Source: UBA2377 sp964429385 (lineage in GTDB: Bacteria; Verrucomicrobiota; Verrucomicrobiia; Opitutales; Opitutaceae). Taken from it: a DNA stretch of 64,000 nt. The notes below the pieces were generated by a model. It did not search any database. It had not been told where the DNA came from and saw only the letters and a list, made by a program, of their open reading frames with translations. The stretch spans positions 1 through 64,000 of the forward strand of contig CAYSBR010000021.1 in the NCBI GenBank assembly GCA_964429385.1. The letters are read 5' to 3'. Shown here piece after piece: positions 20,374-28,232 of this stretch (position 1 is its first letter; every line of letters begins with the position of its first letter). A program made the translations under genes and the position numbers.

Positions 20374-20772
20374 TTAACCTGGGTCTTCCCTATCAGCCGG
20401 CGCCCACGTCAATTGTGGCCACGTGGCCACAATTGGAAAACACTCGATAAAGCGCACGCAGCGATGGAGCACGCTGCTGTCGATATCGAAGTCGCTGGCC
20501 AGTCGGGGGATGAGATTGGCCCCGTGATCGGCCCGTTCCTTATGCATCACCAGATGCTCGCGGATCAGTCGCCCCGTTTCGTGGTAGGTAAGCACCTTGG
20601 CGAGCGCGGCCGCCCGCTGCCCCTTGATGATCACATCCTCCACAGCGCGCCGCAGCGCAGCGTAGGTCCGGGGCACGACAAGGGCATGGGATTGGGCCAC
20701 AGGAAGGTCGGGTTGCCCACAGACGACGCCCCACCCCGCGCTTGTCGAAGCCGGAAAAGCCTTCGGATCCAT
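20374..20772 (-). pseudogene. Truncated DUF1016 (YhcG-type) protein, N-terminal domain only
   Basis: 132 residues from ATG 20772. The stretch TYAALRRAVEDVIIKGQRAA and the following YHETGRLIREHLV, LASDFDIDSSVLHRCVRFIE and FPIVATWPQLTW match the N-terminal domain of DUF1016/YhcG proteins. Those normally continue with a PD-(D/E)XK nuclease-like domain to about 350 residues. Here the frame ends just after the 'QLTW' block, so the nuclease half is missing. The last codons run through a perfect 26-bp palindrome. It could be a remnant or a free-standing domain; I favour a remnant. Confidence 0.65.
20410..20435. repeat. Perfect 26-bp palindrome
   Basis: CAATTGTGGCCAC is followed at once by its exact reverse complement. 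It lies at the 3' end of the truncated DUF1016 frame, so it may mark the truncation point or be a binding or recombination site. Confidence 0.8.
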
Positions 20773-20901
20773 GGTGTCGGGCCTACCCAACACCTAACGA
20801 CCCTAACCCGTCTGACTCAGCTTCGACGATGGATTCGTTGAGGCTCATTGTAGCTGGCAGCACGGATTTGTGCCCATTTGCTGCCAAGGCAAAGAGTGGA
20901 A

Positions 20902-20920
20902 CCTCTGTGGTTCTGTGGTG
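20902..20920. repeat. Interspersed repeat-like fragment
   Basis: 'cctctgtggttctgtggtg' resembles the reverse-complement style of the window's interspersed repeats. It lies in a gene-free stretch (20773-20940) in which I see nothing else. Confidence 0.35.
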
Positions 20921-20940
20921 CACCTTCTTTACTTACTTAT

Positions 20941-21146
20941 TTTAAATTGGTTAGCTACTTTTCCCCTTTCGATACTTAACTGACGACGATGGAGAATAGA
21001 ACCAAGAGTTCGATTCCCCATTGACGGGAGCGCAAATCTACGCCCCTTAAACCTCAGCAAATTTAAAGGTTCCACCCCGGTAACAAGAACCCAATGGGTT
21101 CTCTCGAAAGAGTAGCCGGGGTGGTCGCTTTTCCGGGCATGACGCA
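20941..21146 (-). ncRNA. Candidate structured RNA directly downstream of the DUF3800 gene
   Basis: On the minus strand, right after the DUF3800 stop, four stems follow one another. (1) CCACCCCGG/CCGGGGTGG, 9 bp (21116-21124 with 21072-21080), encloses AGAACCC/GGGTTCT (21086-21102) and a CTCT-TTCG-AGAG hairpin (21101-21112); these inner stems partly compete. (2) A 7-bp stem with one bulge (21045-21051 with 21062-21069). (3) GGGGCG/CGCTCC (21027-21046). (4) ATGGGGAAT/ATTCTCCAT (20989-21021), capped by GAAC/GTTC. Stems 3 and 4 each include a G-U pair that works only on the minus strand, which argues for the strand. No T-run terminator is visible. Families of RNAs called DUF3800 motifs are known near DUF3800 genes; I cannot say which, if any, this is. 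Confidence 0.65.
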
Positions 21147-21812
21147 TCAGTAGTAGTGCGTCGTGCCGCTGCGGAAAATATCGAACTCCGAAGTCACTGC
21201 CGGCTGGATATGCACGTAGGACCGCGCGTCGCCGGCGTTCCATTTGCGGTAGATCGCCCAGGTGCAGTAGTCGGCGATTTGCAGGTCGAGATTGGACTTG
21301 GAGCCGTGATGCAGGAGGCGGTAACGCGCCGTAGATGGCAGCAACGCGGCCAGCGTTGTCTTGATCGCTTTCTCGATGGTGGTCCGTTTTTTCTGGATAG
21401 GGATGCTGTCCGTGAAGACCAGGACTTCCTTGAATTGCCCGAGGTCGTGCTGGCTCAGGATATACTTGAGAAGGTAGCCCAGCATCCGGGCATAAAACTT
21501 CTCTTCGATTTGTAGTGCCGGGGCAGTCTTTCGTTTCTCCACGACGAGCGAGTCGATGCGCACCCCAGCCAGATTTCGCCGGATAACCTCGAACACCCGG
21601 TTGCGCACAGGCTGGGCGTTTTCCGAAGCGTGAAAATATTCCAACTCCGTGCCCAACTCGGCCAGATCGTATTTCAGCTCGGTCAATTCTTTGTAGGCGT
21701 GAAACGGGCGCTCTTTCGTGACAGCACCGAGCAAAAAGAAACGCGTGCCCGTCGGCGAAAAGTCGAGGTTTCCGGCTTCATCGAGGAAGATGTAGAGGAA
21801 GCGCTCGGCCAT
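21147..21812 (-). CDS. DUF3800 domain protein
   Basis: 221 residues. The N-terminus (FLYIFLDEAGNLDF) and the C-terminal block SNLDLQIADYCTWAIYRKW are the signature ends of DUF3800. Its acidic residues (the D and E of DEAG, the D of IADY) sit where an RNase-H-like active site is often proposed. Length is normal and the gene looks intact. Members are common in accessory and mobile regions; their function is not settled. A short gene lies 15 bases upstream on the same strand, and a structured RNA begins at its stop codon. Codon composition is less GC-rich than in the flanking core genes. Confidence 0.85.
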   Translation of the reverse strand: MAERFLYIFLDEAGNLDFSPTGTRFFLLGAVTKERPFHAYKELTELKYDLAELGTELEYFHASENAQPVRNRVFEVIRRNLAGVRIDSLVVEKRKTAPALQIEEKFYARMLGYLLKYILSQHDLGQFKEVLVFTDSIPIQKKRTTIEKAIKTTLAALLPSTARYRLLHHGSKSNLDLQIADYCTWAIYRKWNAGDARSYVHIQPAVTSEFDIFRSGTTHYY

Positions 21813-21827
21813 AATTCCAGAATCACT

Positions 21828-22004
21828 CTATTTTGAACTTAACAGCCACAGCCGGAAGCCGGCGAGGAGGGCTTCGGTGTCTTCAGAGCTGAGGCGCCAG
21901 ATGGTGGCTTGCTTCATAGTTCCGTTAGCTTCGGCTTGTTCAAAGAGTGGTGCGCAGGTGCGATGGAAGGCATCGAGAATCTTTGGCTTGACGGGGCGGG
22001 CCAT
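21828..22004 (-). CDS. Short protein upstream of the DUF3800 gene
   Basis: 58 residues from ATG 22004; an upstream start at 22034 would add ten residues. It is basic at the start (ARPVKPKILDAFHRTCAPLF) with a helical, amphipathic remainder ending in GFRLWLLSSK. I do not recognise it. The 15-base gap to the DUF3800 gene suggests an operon and a partner or regulator role. I see nothing in the 195 bases before the next gene. Confidence 0.4.
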   Translation of the reverse strand: MARPVKPKILDAFHRTCAPLFEQAEANGTMKQATIWRLSSEDTEALLAGFRLWLLSSK

Positions 22005-22199
22005 AGTGCGGGGCGGTGATGCAGGAATATCCACTCAATTTTTGGCACGGGAAAAACTTACGAACCCGACCCCCGGCCGGTGGTGGTGCCTGAGGAGTTC
22101 GCCCATGAGAGAGCCCGTTTGCCAAAGGTGGAGCGAGCCGAAAAGCGCGCTCCCCTGCCCGGCCGCCCGAATTTTCCGCGGCGACCGGCGCTTGCCGAA

Positions 22200-22730
22200 T
22201 CAATCCGCCCGCAGCGCGTTGAGCTTCAGGTCCACCATCAGATCGGCGGCGATCTTCTCCAGATCCGCGCGCACGGCACCGAGGCTGGCGGCGGAGGGAG
22301 CCGACACGCGGACGGTTGCCTGAAAGAGGGTGCCGCCGCCCATCGGGGCGCTGATGCGCTCGGAGCGGAGATCCTCGACGTTGACGGCATGCGCCGCGAG
22401 CACGGCGGTGACCGCGCGCAAAATCCCGGGACGATCCTGGCCCACGATTTCCAAGGTCGCCGCGGCGCCGGCCTGGCTCAGCAGTTCGCCGCTCTCCGTA
22501 TGCACGAGGGTGCGCAACCCTTCCTCCTGCAAAGCCTGCAGCGCCTGCACCAGCCGCTCGGCCTGCTCCGCCGCCACCTCGACCCGCAGGATACCGGCAA
22601 ACTGGCCGCCCAAGTGACACATGCGGCTCTCCAGCCAGTTGCCGCCATGCCCGGCCACCGTCGCCGCCACCCGCTGCACCAGCCCGGGACGGTCCGCCCC
22701 GATGATCGTCATGACAAGATTCGTAAGCAT
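22200..22730 (-). CDS. Double-ACT-domain regulator, GcvR-like
   Basis: 176 residues from ATG 22730; the longer upstream frame is rejected because the ACT domain begins at once here (MLTNLVMTIIGADRPGLVQR). A second ACT domain starts near residue 92 (LEIVGQDRPGILRAVTAVLA). Both carry the glycine and DRPG signature typical of amino-acid-sensing ACT domains, and the architecture is that of GcvR, a repressor partner in glycine-cleavage control. No gcv gene is near, so the regulated target is unknown. Confidence 0.8.
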   Translation of the reverse strand: MLTNLVMTIIGADRPGLVQRVAATVAGHGGNWLESRMCHLGGQFAGILRVEVAAEQAERLVQALQALQEEGLRTLVHTESGELLSQAGAAATLEIVGQDRPGILRAVTAVLAAHAVNVEDLRSERISAPMGGGTLFQATVRVSAPSAASLGAVRADLEKIAADLMVDLKLNALRAD

Positions 22731-22863
22731 GACCCCGAACCTAGCCCGACGACGTGCCCCGGCAATGCCAACCTTCACCGAATCCGCTTCGCAACCATGC
22801 CAAGCGTCCGCCTCCACCCCGCGCCGGTCTCTTCCAGCCAAAACCCACGTATCACCCCAAAGG

Positions 22864-22882
22864 CCCACGGATAAACACGCAC
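22864..22882. repeat. Interspersed repeat fragment
   Basis: 'cccacggataaacacgcac' matches the 'cacggat-aacac' style of the other copies. It lies in the gene-free stretch 22731-23167. Confidence 0.4.
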
Positions 22883-22928
22883 AACCTTACGACCAGCCTA
22901 TCGCCCAACAACCTGCCAACTTCTCCGA

Positions 22929-23027
22929 GGTGGGCCGTGCGCTCCGCGCGCGGCGGTTTGAAAGGAAAACCTGCATCACCCAGAGGGAAACCTGCATCCC
23001 GGCCGCGCGCGGAGCGTACGGCTCACC
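22929..23027. repeat. Long inverted repeat, 26-bp arms
   Basis: Arm 22929-22954 (GGTGGGCCGTGCGCTCCGCG...) and arm 23002-23027 are reverse complements except at two positions, both G/A differences compatible with G-U pairing. The 47-base interior contains a tandem of 'gaaacctgcatc' (with one variation). A possible decayed single arm is at about 57069-57095. The gene-free stretch 22731-23167 holds this element and one small repeat, and I see no gene. Confidence 0.75.
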
Positions 23028-23167
23028 CTTCAGCCAGCTGCTCGGGATTCCATGACCAGCTTCTACGCCACGGCAGGAGCGATCCAGACCATCCTCGTCC
23101 ATCCGCGCGATCCGCGGAAACCCCTCTGCCCAATCGAAAATCCCCCCATCAAAAATCGAAAACTCCC

Positions 23168-23785
23168 TCACTCCTCCAGCTCCACATTCCAGTAGGCGAG
23201 ATCGAGGAAGTCTTTCCACATCTCGCGGTGCTGGTTGCCGAGCACGAGGGAGATGACCGGGCGCCACTTCGGCCGCACGGGTTTGCAGATGAGCCGCATG
23301 CCCGCCGCATGCGGCAGCCGGTTGGCCTTGCGCGAATTGCACTTGATGCAGGAGCACACGATATTCTCCCACGTGGTCTTGCCGCCCGCATCGCGCGGGA
23401 TGACGTGGTCGAGGTTGAGCTGCTCGCGCGGGAAAACCCGCGCGCAATACTGGCAGGTGTTCTTGTCCCGCTCGAAGACGTTGTTGCGCGTCAGCTTCAG
23501 CTCCTTGCACGGCAGCTTGTCGAAAAACGTCAGCAGAATCACGCGCGGCAGCCGCAGCGTGCGCGTCGGCGTGCGCACCGCCTCGCGCTCAGTCAGCGGC
23601 GGATTGCTCACCGAAAAATCCATCCAGTCGAGCATCGAGAAGGTGCGAAAATCGTCCTCATCGTTGTAAACGACCTGGGCATGGCCGCAGGCCAGCAACC
23701 CGAAGGCGCGCCGTGCGCCGATGATGTTTACCGCCTGCCACAGGCGATTCAAAACCAGCACCGGTTGGTCGAGAGCCCTCTCCAT
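23168..23785 (-). CDS. HNH endonuclease
   Basis: 205 residues from ATG 23785 (MERALDQPVLVLNRLWQAVN), a start typical of bacterial stand-alone HNH proteins. The HNH core is near residues 120-165: CQYCARVFP, LNLDHVIPRDAGG, TTWENIVCSCIKCNSRKANR. The two CxxC pairs bind structural zinc, and the DH pair and Asn form the beta-beta-alpha metal nuclease site. Such genes are widespread in Verrucomicrobiota and not necessarily mobile. The cellular role is unknown. It lies alone between an ACT regulator and a helicase on the same strand. Confidence 0.88.
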   Translation of the reverse strand: MERALDQPVLVLNRLWQAVNIIGARRAFGLLACGHAQVVYNDEDDFRTFSMLDWMDFSVSNPPLTEREAVRTPTRTLRLPRVILLTFFDKLPCKELKLTRNNVFERDKNTCQYCARVFPREQLNLDHVIPRDAGGKTTWENIVCSCIKCNSRKANRLPHAAGMRLICKPVRPKWRPVISLVLGNQHREMWKDFLDLAYWNVELEE

Positions 23786-23877
23786 ACGGGGCCATGGCAA
23801 TAATCGTCCCGCCGCCAGCGTGTCAAGAACCGGGGCGTGACGATCCGATGACACCCGCCGCCATCCGGCGCTCCCAT

Positions 23878-23930
23878 CAGCCACGGATCAACACCGATGG
23901 CACGGATGCAGGACGTATTTTATCCGCGCC
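23878..23930. repeat. Interspersed 'cacggat'-type repeat
   Basis: 'cagccacggatcaacaccga' then 'tggcacggatgcagg' is the clearest single copy, between the HNH gene and the start-distal end of the helicase gene. Confidence 0.6.
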
Positions 23931-23971
23931 CTGCCAGCCCCAGCCGGCAAGGCGACGGTGGTTCCGCTGTG

Positions 23972-25672
23972 TTATCCGCGGCTGCTGTCCTTCTCCATCT
24001 CATCCGCCAGCGCCGGGGCCAGCGCCACTCCCTTGAGCTTGATGCCGGCGAGCTTCGCGACGATCTGCGCGGCGTGCTCCGCCTTCACATCCACGAGCAG
24101 GTGCCGCTGGTGGAGGTCAATCGCGCCGACCACGCTGGCGGGCAGGCGCGTGACGCCCGCGATCTTGCCGACAACATCGGCCGGCGTGACGAGCTGCTTG
24201 CGCCCCACGTTGAGGAAAACCACCGCCATGCCCGTCTCCTGGCCCGTGCGCCCCGGGCGCTCATATTTGGCCTTCTTGGCCGGCCGCGCCGGTGCTTCGC
24301 CTGGGCCTTCGCTGGAAGGCGCCCAGGCCGGCGGCGGTTGCACAGTGGCCTTGGGGGCCGCCGGGGTCGCGGGCGCAGCGGCCGTGTTGCCCTGCAACAG
24401 ATGAATCAGCGCCGAGCAGATGTCCGTGCTCGCATAGCCCTGGTCGAGCAGGCGGTCGATCATCCGGTCATGCGGCTTGAACTGGCGCGCATCAAGCGTG
24501 GTGCGGATTTTCTCGAAGAAGACATTCGTGCGCGCCTCCTCGACTTCGTCGAGAGACGGCAGGGTGCCGCGCTTCACGTTGAGCTTCGCCCAGCGCACCA
24601 TGCTCTGCAGCTTGTAGAGCTCCTGCCCCGAGACGAAGGTGAAGGCGCGGCCCGACTTGCCCGCGCGGCCGGTGCGACCGATGCGGTGCGTGTAGTCCTC
24701 CGCGTCGTTCGGCAGGTCGTAGTTGAACACCACCTCCAGGTCGTCCACGTCGAGTCCGCGGGCCGCGACATCGGTCGCGATCAGAAACTCAAAACCCCGC
24801 CGGCGGAATTTCTCCATCACCCGGTTGCGCTGCGCCTGCGAGATGTCGCCGTGCAGCCGGTCGGTGAGGTAGCCGCGGGCGTGCAGGTGCTCGTCGAGTT
24901 CATCCACCATGACCTTGGTGCTGCAGAAAACGATGCCGTAGCGAAAATCATGCAGGTCGATCAGGCGGGTGAGCGCCTCGATCTTCGAGCGCCGGTTCAC
25001 CTCGAAGTAAACCTGCTCCACCTGCGGCGCATTCTTCGCCACCGACTCGATCCGGATCCAGGCCGGCTCCTGCGAATACCGGTTGATCAGGTCCTGGATC
25101 GCCCGCGGAATCGTGGCCGAGAAAAACAGCAGCTGCCGGGTCGCGGGCACCGCCTTCAGGATGTGCTCGATGTCCTCGCGGAAACCCATGTCGAGCATGC
25201 GATCCGTCTCGTCGAGCACGACCAGCTTCAGCTTGTCCAGCTTCAGCGTGCCCCGCTCCATGTGGTCCATCACGCGGCCCGGCGTGCCGATGACCACCTG
25301 CGCGCCGGCGGCGAGCGCGCGGAACTGCCGGTCGTAGCTCTGTCCGCCATAGATCGGCACGCCCATGACGCCTTTCTTGAAGAAGGCGATCCGCCCCGTC
25401 TCCTCCGCGACCTGCACCGCCAGCTCGCGCGTCGGGCACAGGATCAGCACCTGCACGGCGCGCACCTTCGGGTCCACCGCCTCGATGGCGGGGATGGCAA
25501 AGGCCACGGTCTTGCCCGAACCGGTCGAAGACTGGCCGACCACGTCGTGCCCCTGCATAATGGTGGGGATGACCGCCGTCTGGATCGGCGAGGCCTCTTC
25601 AAAGCCCATCTTGGCCACCGCTTTGAGGATGTCATCCGAGAGGCCGAGTTCGTTGAAAGGGCGTTTTTCCAT
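23972..25672 (-). CDS. DEAD-box ATP-dependent RNA helicase with DbpA-type RNA-binding domain
   Basis: 566 residues from ATG 25672 (MEKRPFNELGLSD). It unwinds RNA, probably in ribosome assembly or cold adaptation. Q motif FNELGLSDDIL with SPIQ, motif I SSTGSGKT, Ia PTRELA, Ib TPGR, III SAT, V ATDVAARGLD and VI HRIGRTGRAG are all present. Motif II reads DETD instead of DEAD. After the core and a linker rich in Pro and Ala, the last 75 residues (VVFLNVGRKQLVTPADVVGK...) are the DbpA RNA-binding domain. The start is divergent from the propeller gene at 25749, with 76 bases between them. Confidence 0.93.
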   Translation of the reverse strand: MEKRPFNELGLSDDILKAVAKMGFEEASPIQTAVIPTIMQGHDVVGQSSTGSGKTVAFAIPAIEAVDPKVRAVQVLILCPTRELAVQVAEETGRIAFFKKGVMGVPIYGGQSYDRQFRALAAGAQVVIGTPGRVMDHMERGTLKLDKLKLVVLDETDRMLDMGFREDIEHILKAVPATRQLLFFSATIPRAIQDLINRYSQEPAWIRIESVAKNAPQVEQVYFEVNRRSKIEALTRLIDLHDFRYGIVFCSTKVMVDELDEHLHARGYLTDRLHGDISQAQRNRVMEKFRRRGFEFLIATDVAARGLDVDDLEVVFNYDLPNDAEDYTHRIGRTGRAGKSGRAFTFVSGQELYKLQSMVRWAKLNVKRGTLPSLDEVEEARTNVFFEKIRTTLDARQFKPHDRMIDRLLDQGYASTDICSALIHLLQGNTAAAPATPAAPKATVQPPPAWAPSSEGPGEAPARPAKKAKYERPGRTGQETGMAVVFLNVGRKQLVTPADVVGKIAGVTRLPASVVGAIDLHQRHLLVDVKAEHAAQIVAKLAGIKLKGVALAPALADEMEKDSSRG

Positions 25673-25748
25673 GCCGCAGCATCTACCGGGACCGTGCAAA
25701 AAGGAGAGACAATTCGCCGGCGGATGTTTGTCTTCCGGCCTGCCTGCC

Positions 25749-27134
25749 ATGATTCCGCTTTCTACCCCGGTGCCCCTTGGACTGCGCCACGAACCCTTCT
25801 TCGACGACTATCTGCTGGAGAAACACTCCGGCATCACCTGGGAACTCGCCGATCCCGTCCCGCTCGGAACCGGGCTGATATTCGACCAGCCGTGGGAAGG
25901 CCCCTACTGCGGCTACCTCACCCTGCTCCGCGACGGCAACCGCCACCTGCTTTATTATCGCGGCCGGGGCGACGAGCCCAATACCGAGACCACCTGCCTG
26001 GCGGAAAGCGGCGACGGTCTGCACTGGCAGCGCCCCGCGCTCGGCCGGCACACTTTCCGCGGGAGCCGTGACAACAACATCCTTTTCGCCGGCGACTCCG
26101 AGCTTTGCCACAACTTCACGCCTTTTCTCGACACCAACCCCGCCGCCGACCCGGCCGTCCGCTTCAAGGGCGTCGCCGGGGAAAAGCAGGGCCTGCGCGC
26201 CTACGGTTCGCCCGACGGCCTCCGCTGGCATCGCCTGCAGGAGGAGCCGGTTTTCACCCAAGGTATCTTTGATTCCCAAAATGTCCCGTTCTGGTCGGTG
26301 GCCGAGGGATGCTACGTGTTGTATTTCCGCGTCTGGACCGGCGAAGGCTACAACGGCGTGCGAACGATCGCCCGCACCACCTCGCCGGATTTCATCCACT
26401 GGACGCCACCCGAACGCATGGGCTTCAGCACAGCGACCGAGGAACACCTCTACACCAACGCCACCCAGCCCTACCCGCCCGCGCCTCATCTCTCCATCGC
26501 CCTCGCCTCGCGTTTCATCCCCGGCCGGCAATGGATGAGCCATGAGGACGCCGCCGCCCGCGGCGTCCTCGACGGCCGCGAAGCCGATGTGTCCGACCTC
26601 GTCTTCATGACCACGCGCGGCGGCAACCGCTATCAGCGCACCTTTCCCCAGGCTTTCATCCGCCCGGGCACCGATCCCGCCGATTGGGTCGGACGCAGCA
26701 ACATGGCCGTGCTGGGCCTGCTCGAACTGCCCGGTGACCGCATCGGCTTCTACCGCCAGCGGGGCTATGCCACGGGACGCAATCGCATCGAACTGCACAC
26801 CGTGCGCACGGATGGCTTCGCCCGCCTCCGGGCCGGCGCGCAGCCCGGCAAGATTGTCACGCGGCCTTTCATCGCCGGCGGCAGCCGGCTCTGTCTCAAC
26901 TTCGCCACGAGCGGCGCGGGCTCGGTGCGCGTCGAGGCATTGACCGAAGAAGGAAAACCCCTGCCCGGATTCTCCGGACGCGGCGCCCCGCGACTGTTTG
27001 GCGACAGCGTCCATCATCCCGTGCCGTGGGCCAAGGGGCGCGCTTGGTCGCAGCTTGCCGGTCAGGTCGTGCGCCTGCGCTTCACCTTGCAGGAGGCTGA
27101 TCTTTACGCCTTGCAGCAAACTCACCCCCTATGA
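25749..27134 (+). CDS. Five-bladed beta-propeller glycosidase-like protein
   Basis: 461 residues from ATG 25749. The longer frame to the left overlaps the helicase and is rejected. Repeated blades carry the 'S.DG..W' style motif (ESGDGLHWQRP, GSPDGLRWHRL, TTSPDFIHWTPP), as in GH32/GH43-type five-bladed propellers. FFDDYLLEKHSG near the start is typical of a family seen in Verrucomicrobiota and Planctomycetes polysaccharide loci. No signal peptide is evident, so it is probably intracellular. Its stop overlaps the start of the GH29-like gene (ATGA), so the two likely act on the same sugar. The substrate cannot be told. Confidence 0.65.
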   Translation: MIPLSTPVPLGLRHEPFFDDYLLEKHSGITWELADPVPLGTGLIFDQPWEGPYCGYLTLLRDGNRHLLYYRGRGDEPNTETTCLAESGDGLHWQRPALGRHTFRGSRDNNILFAGDSELCHNFTPFLDTNPAADPAVRFKGVAGEKQGLRAYGSPDGLRWHRLQEEPVFTQGIFDSQNVPFWSVAEGCYVLYFRVWTGEGYNGVRTIARTTSPDFIHWTPPERMGFSTATEEHLYTNATQPYPPAPHLSIALASRFIPGRQWMSHEDAAARGVLDGREADVSDLVFMTTRGGNRYQRTFPQAFIRPGTDPADWVGRSNMAVLGLLELPGDRIGFYRQRGYATGRNRIELHTVRTDGFARLRAGAQPGKIVTRPFIAGGSRLCLNFATSGAGSVRVEALTEEGKPLPGFSGRGAPRLFGDSVHHPVPWAKGRAWSQLAGQVVRLRFTLQEADLYALQQTHPL

Positions 27135-28117
27135 CTTCCACCCCACTCTCCGACCGCGCCGCCTGGATGTCCGGGCGGTGGGGTCTCATGGTTCACTGGA
27201 TTCCGCCCGGCCCCGCCCGCGAAAGCGGACCCTACATCGAGGACTTCGACCAGGCGGTCTCCGCCTTCGACGTCGCACGCTTTCTCCAGCAGTTTGCCGA
27301 CACCGGCGCGGACTGGCTGATCTTCACCATCGGCCAGAACACGGGATTCTACGCCAGCCCCAACGCTGTGCTCGACCGGCTCGCCGGCCCGGGCCACTGC
27401 TCGCAGCGCGACCTCGTCTTGGAAATTGCGCAGGGCGTCAACCGGCTCGGCAAGCGCTTCATCCCCTACCTGCCCGCGGAAATCAAGGCACCCACCCAGC
27501 TGCACGCCGCCTTCGCCTGGAACCCCGCCGACCAGGCCGAATACGAACGCCGCTACACCGCCTTTATCCGCGAATACTCCCTCCGCCTCGGCCCCCTGCA
27601 TCACGGCTGGTGGTATGATGGCTGCTACAACTGGAAGGCCTTCCGCCAAGCCATGCGCCACTGGGACTGGTGGTGCGACGCCTCGCGCGCCGGCAACCCC
27701 GACGCCGCCCTCGCCTTCAACGACGGCTCCTATTGCTGCGGTCTCGAAAAACCCATCACGCCGCTGCAGGATTATCTCTCCGGCGAGATCTGGCAGTTGC
27801 AAGGCCACCGCATCGTCTGCGGCAATCCCGACGAAACGCCCGTCACCTACGTGTTGCCCACCGGCCGCTTTGTCGAGGGCACCCGCTGCCAGTGGCACGG
27901 CCTGCTGCCCATTGATTGTCCGTGGGGTTATAGCCATCCCGCCACCGGCCCGATGCCCCCGCCGAAATACGCCGACGCCGATCTCTTCAGCTTCATGCGC
28001 CAGTGCCTCGCCGTCGGCGGCGGTGTCACGCTCAACGTCGGCATCTATCAGGAAGGCCATATGCCCGAAGCCACGCTGCAACAGCTCGCCCGGATGCGCC
28101 AAAGCCTTCGCCTCTGA
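27131..28117 (+). CDS. GH29-like (alpha-L-fucosidase-type) barrel protein
   Basis: 328 residues, coupled to the preceding gene by a 4-base overlap. RWGLMVHWIPPGP near the start and FLQQFADTGADWLIFTIGQN with LVLEIAQGVNRLGKRFIPYL follow the catalytic barrel of GH29 fucosidases, where W-G-h-h-HW and the second-strand 'Y-v-T-K.HDGF' region occur. The HDGF block itself is not conserved here (TIGQNTGFY), and WWYDG near residue 160 occupies the usual nucleophile place (WxD). It is shorter than normal GH29 enzymes, so specificity may differ. A clear terminator follows. Confidence 0.6.
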   Translation: MTSTPLSDRAAWMSGRWGLMVHWIPPGPARESGPYIEDFDQAVSAFDVARFLQQFADTGADWLIFTIGQNTGFYASPNAVLDRLAGPGHCSQRDLVLEIAQGVNRLGKRFIPYLPAEIKAPTQLHAAFAWNPADQAEYERRYTAFIREYSLRLGPLHHGWWYDGCYNWKAFRQAMRHWDWWCDASRAGNPDAALAFNDGSYCCGLEKPITPLQDYLSGEIWQLQGHRIVCGNPDETPVTYVLPTGRFVEGTRCQWHGLLPIDCPWGYSHPATGPMPPPKYADADLFSFMRQCLAVGGGVTLNVGIYQEGHMPEATLQQLARMRQSLRL

Positions 28118-28167
28118 AATCAACCCCGGCCTCGCCGAGAGCGAAGAACGGCTTTTCGCAGAAAACC

Positions 28168-28197
28168 AGTGTCACGCATTGCGTGACACTTTCTTTT
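28168..28197 (+). terminator. Rho-independent terminator after the GH29-like gene
   Basis: AGTGTCACGC (28168-28177) and GCGTGACACT (28181-28190) form a perfect 10-bp stem with a 3-base loop, followed by TTCTTTT. The palindrome also lies just past the 3' end of the converging isomerase gene (28233), so it may serve both. Confidence 0.75.
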
Positions 28198-28232
28198 CCC
28201 GCCGAGTGCGCGAGCGCTGCTTCGAGTCGGGC

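Noticed and set aside
20742..20945. 67-codon plus-strand frame between the DUF1016 and DUF3800 loci
   Set aside because: It overlaps the DUF1016 fragment, has no recognisable features and no plausible ribosome-binding site.
21005..21025. 'gttcgattcccc' looks like a tRNA T-loop
   Set aside because: No matching acceptor or T-stem pairs are present. On the opposite strand these bases form part of a better hairpin.
22731..23167. Several Pro/Ser-rich frames in the gap
   Set aside because: They cross the inverted repeat, have no family pattern and overlap each other on both strands.
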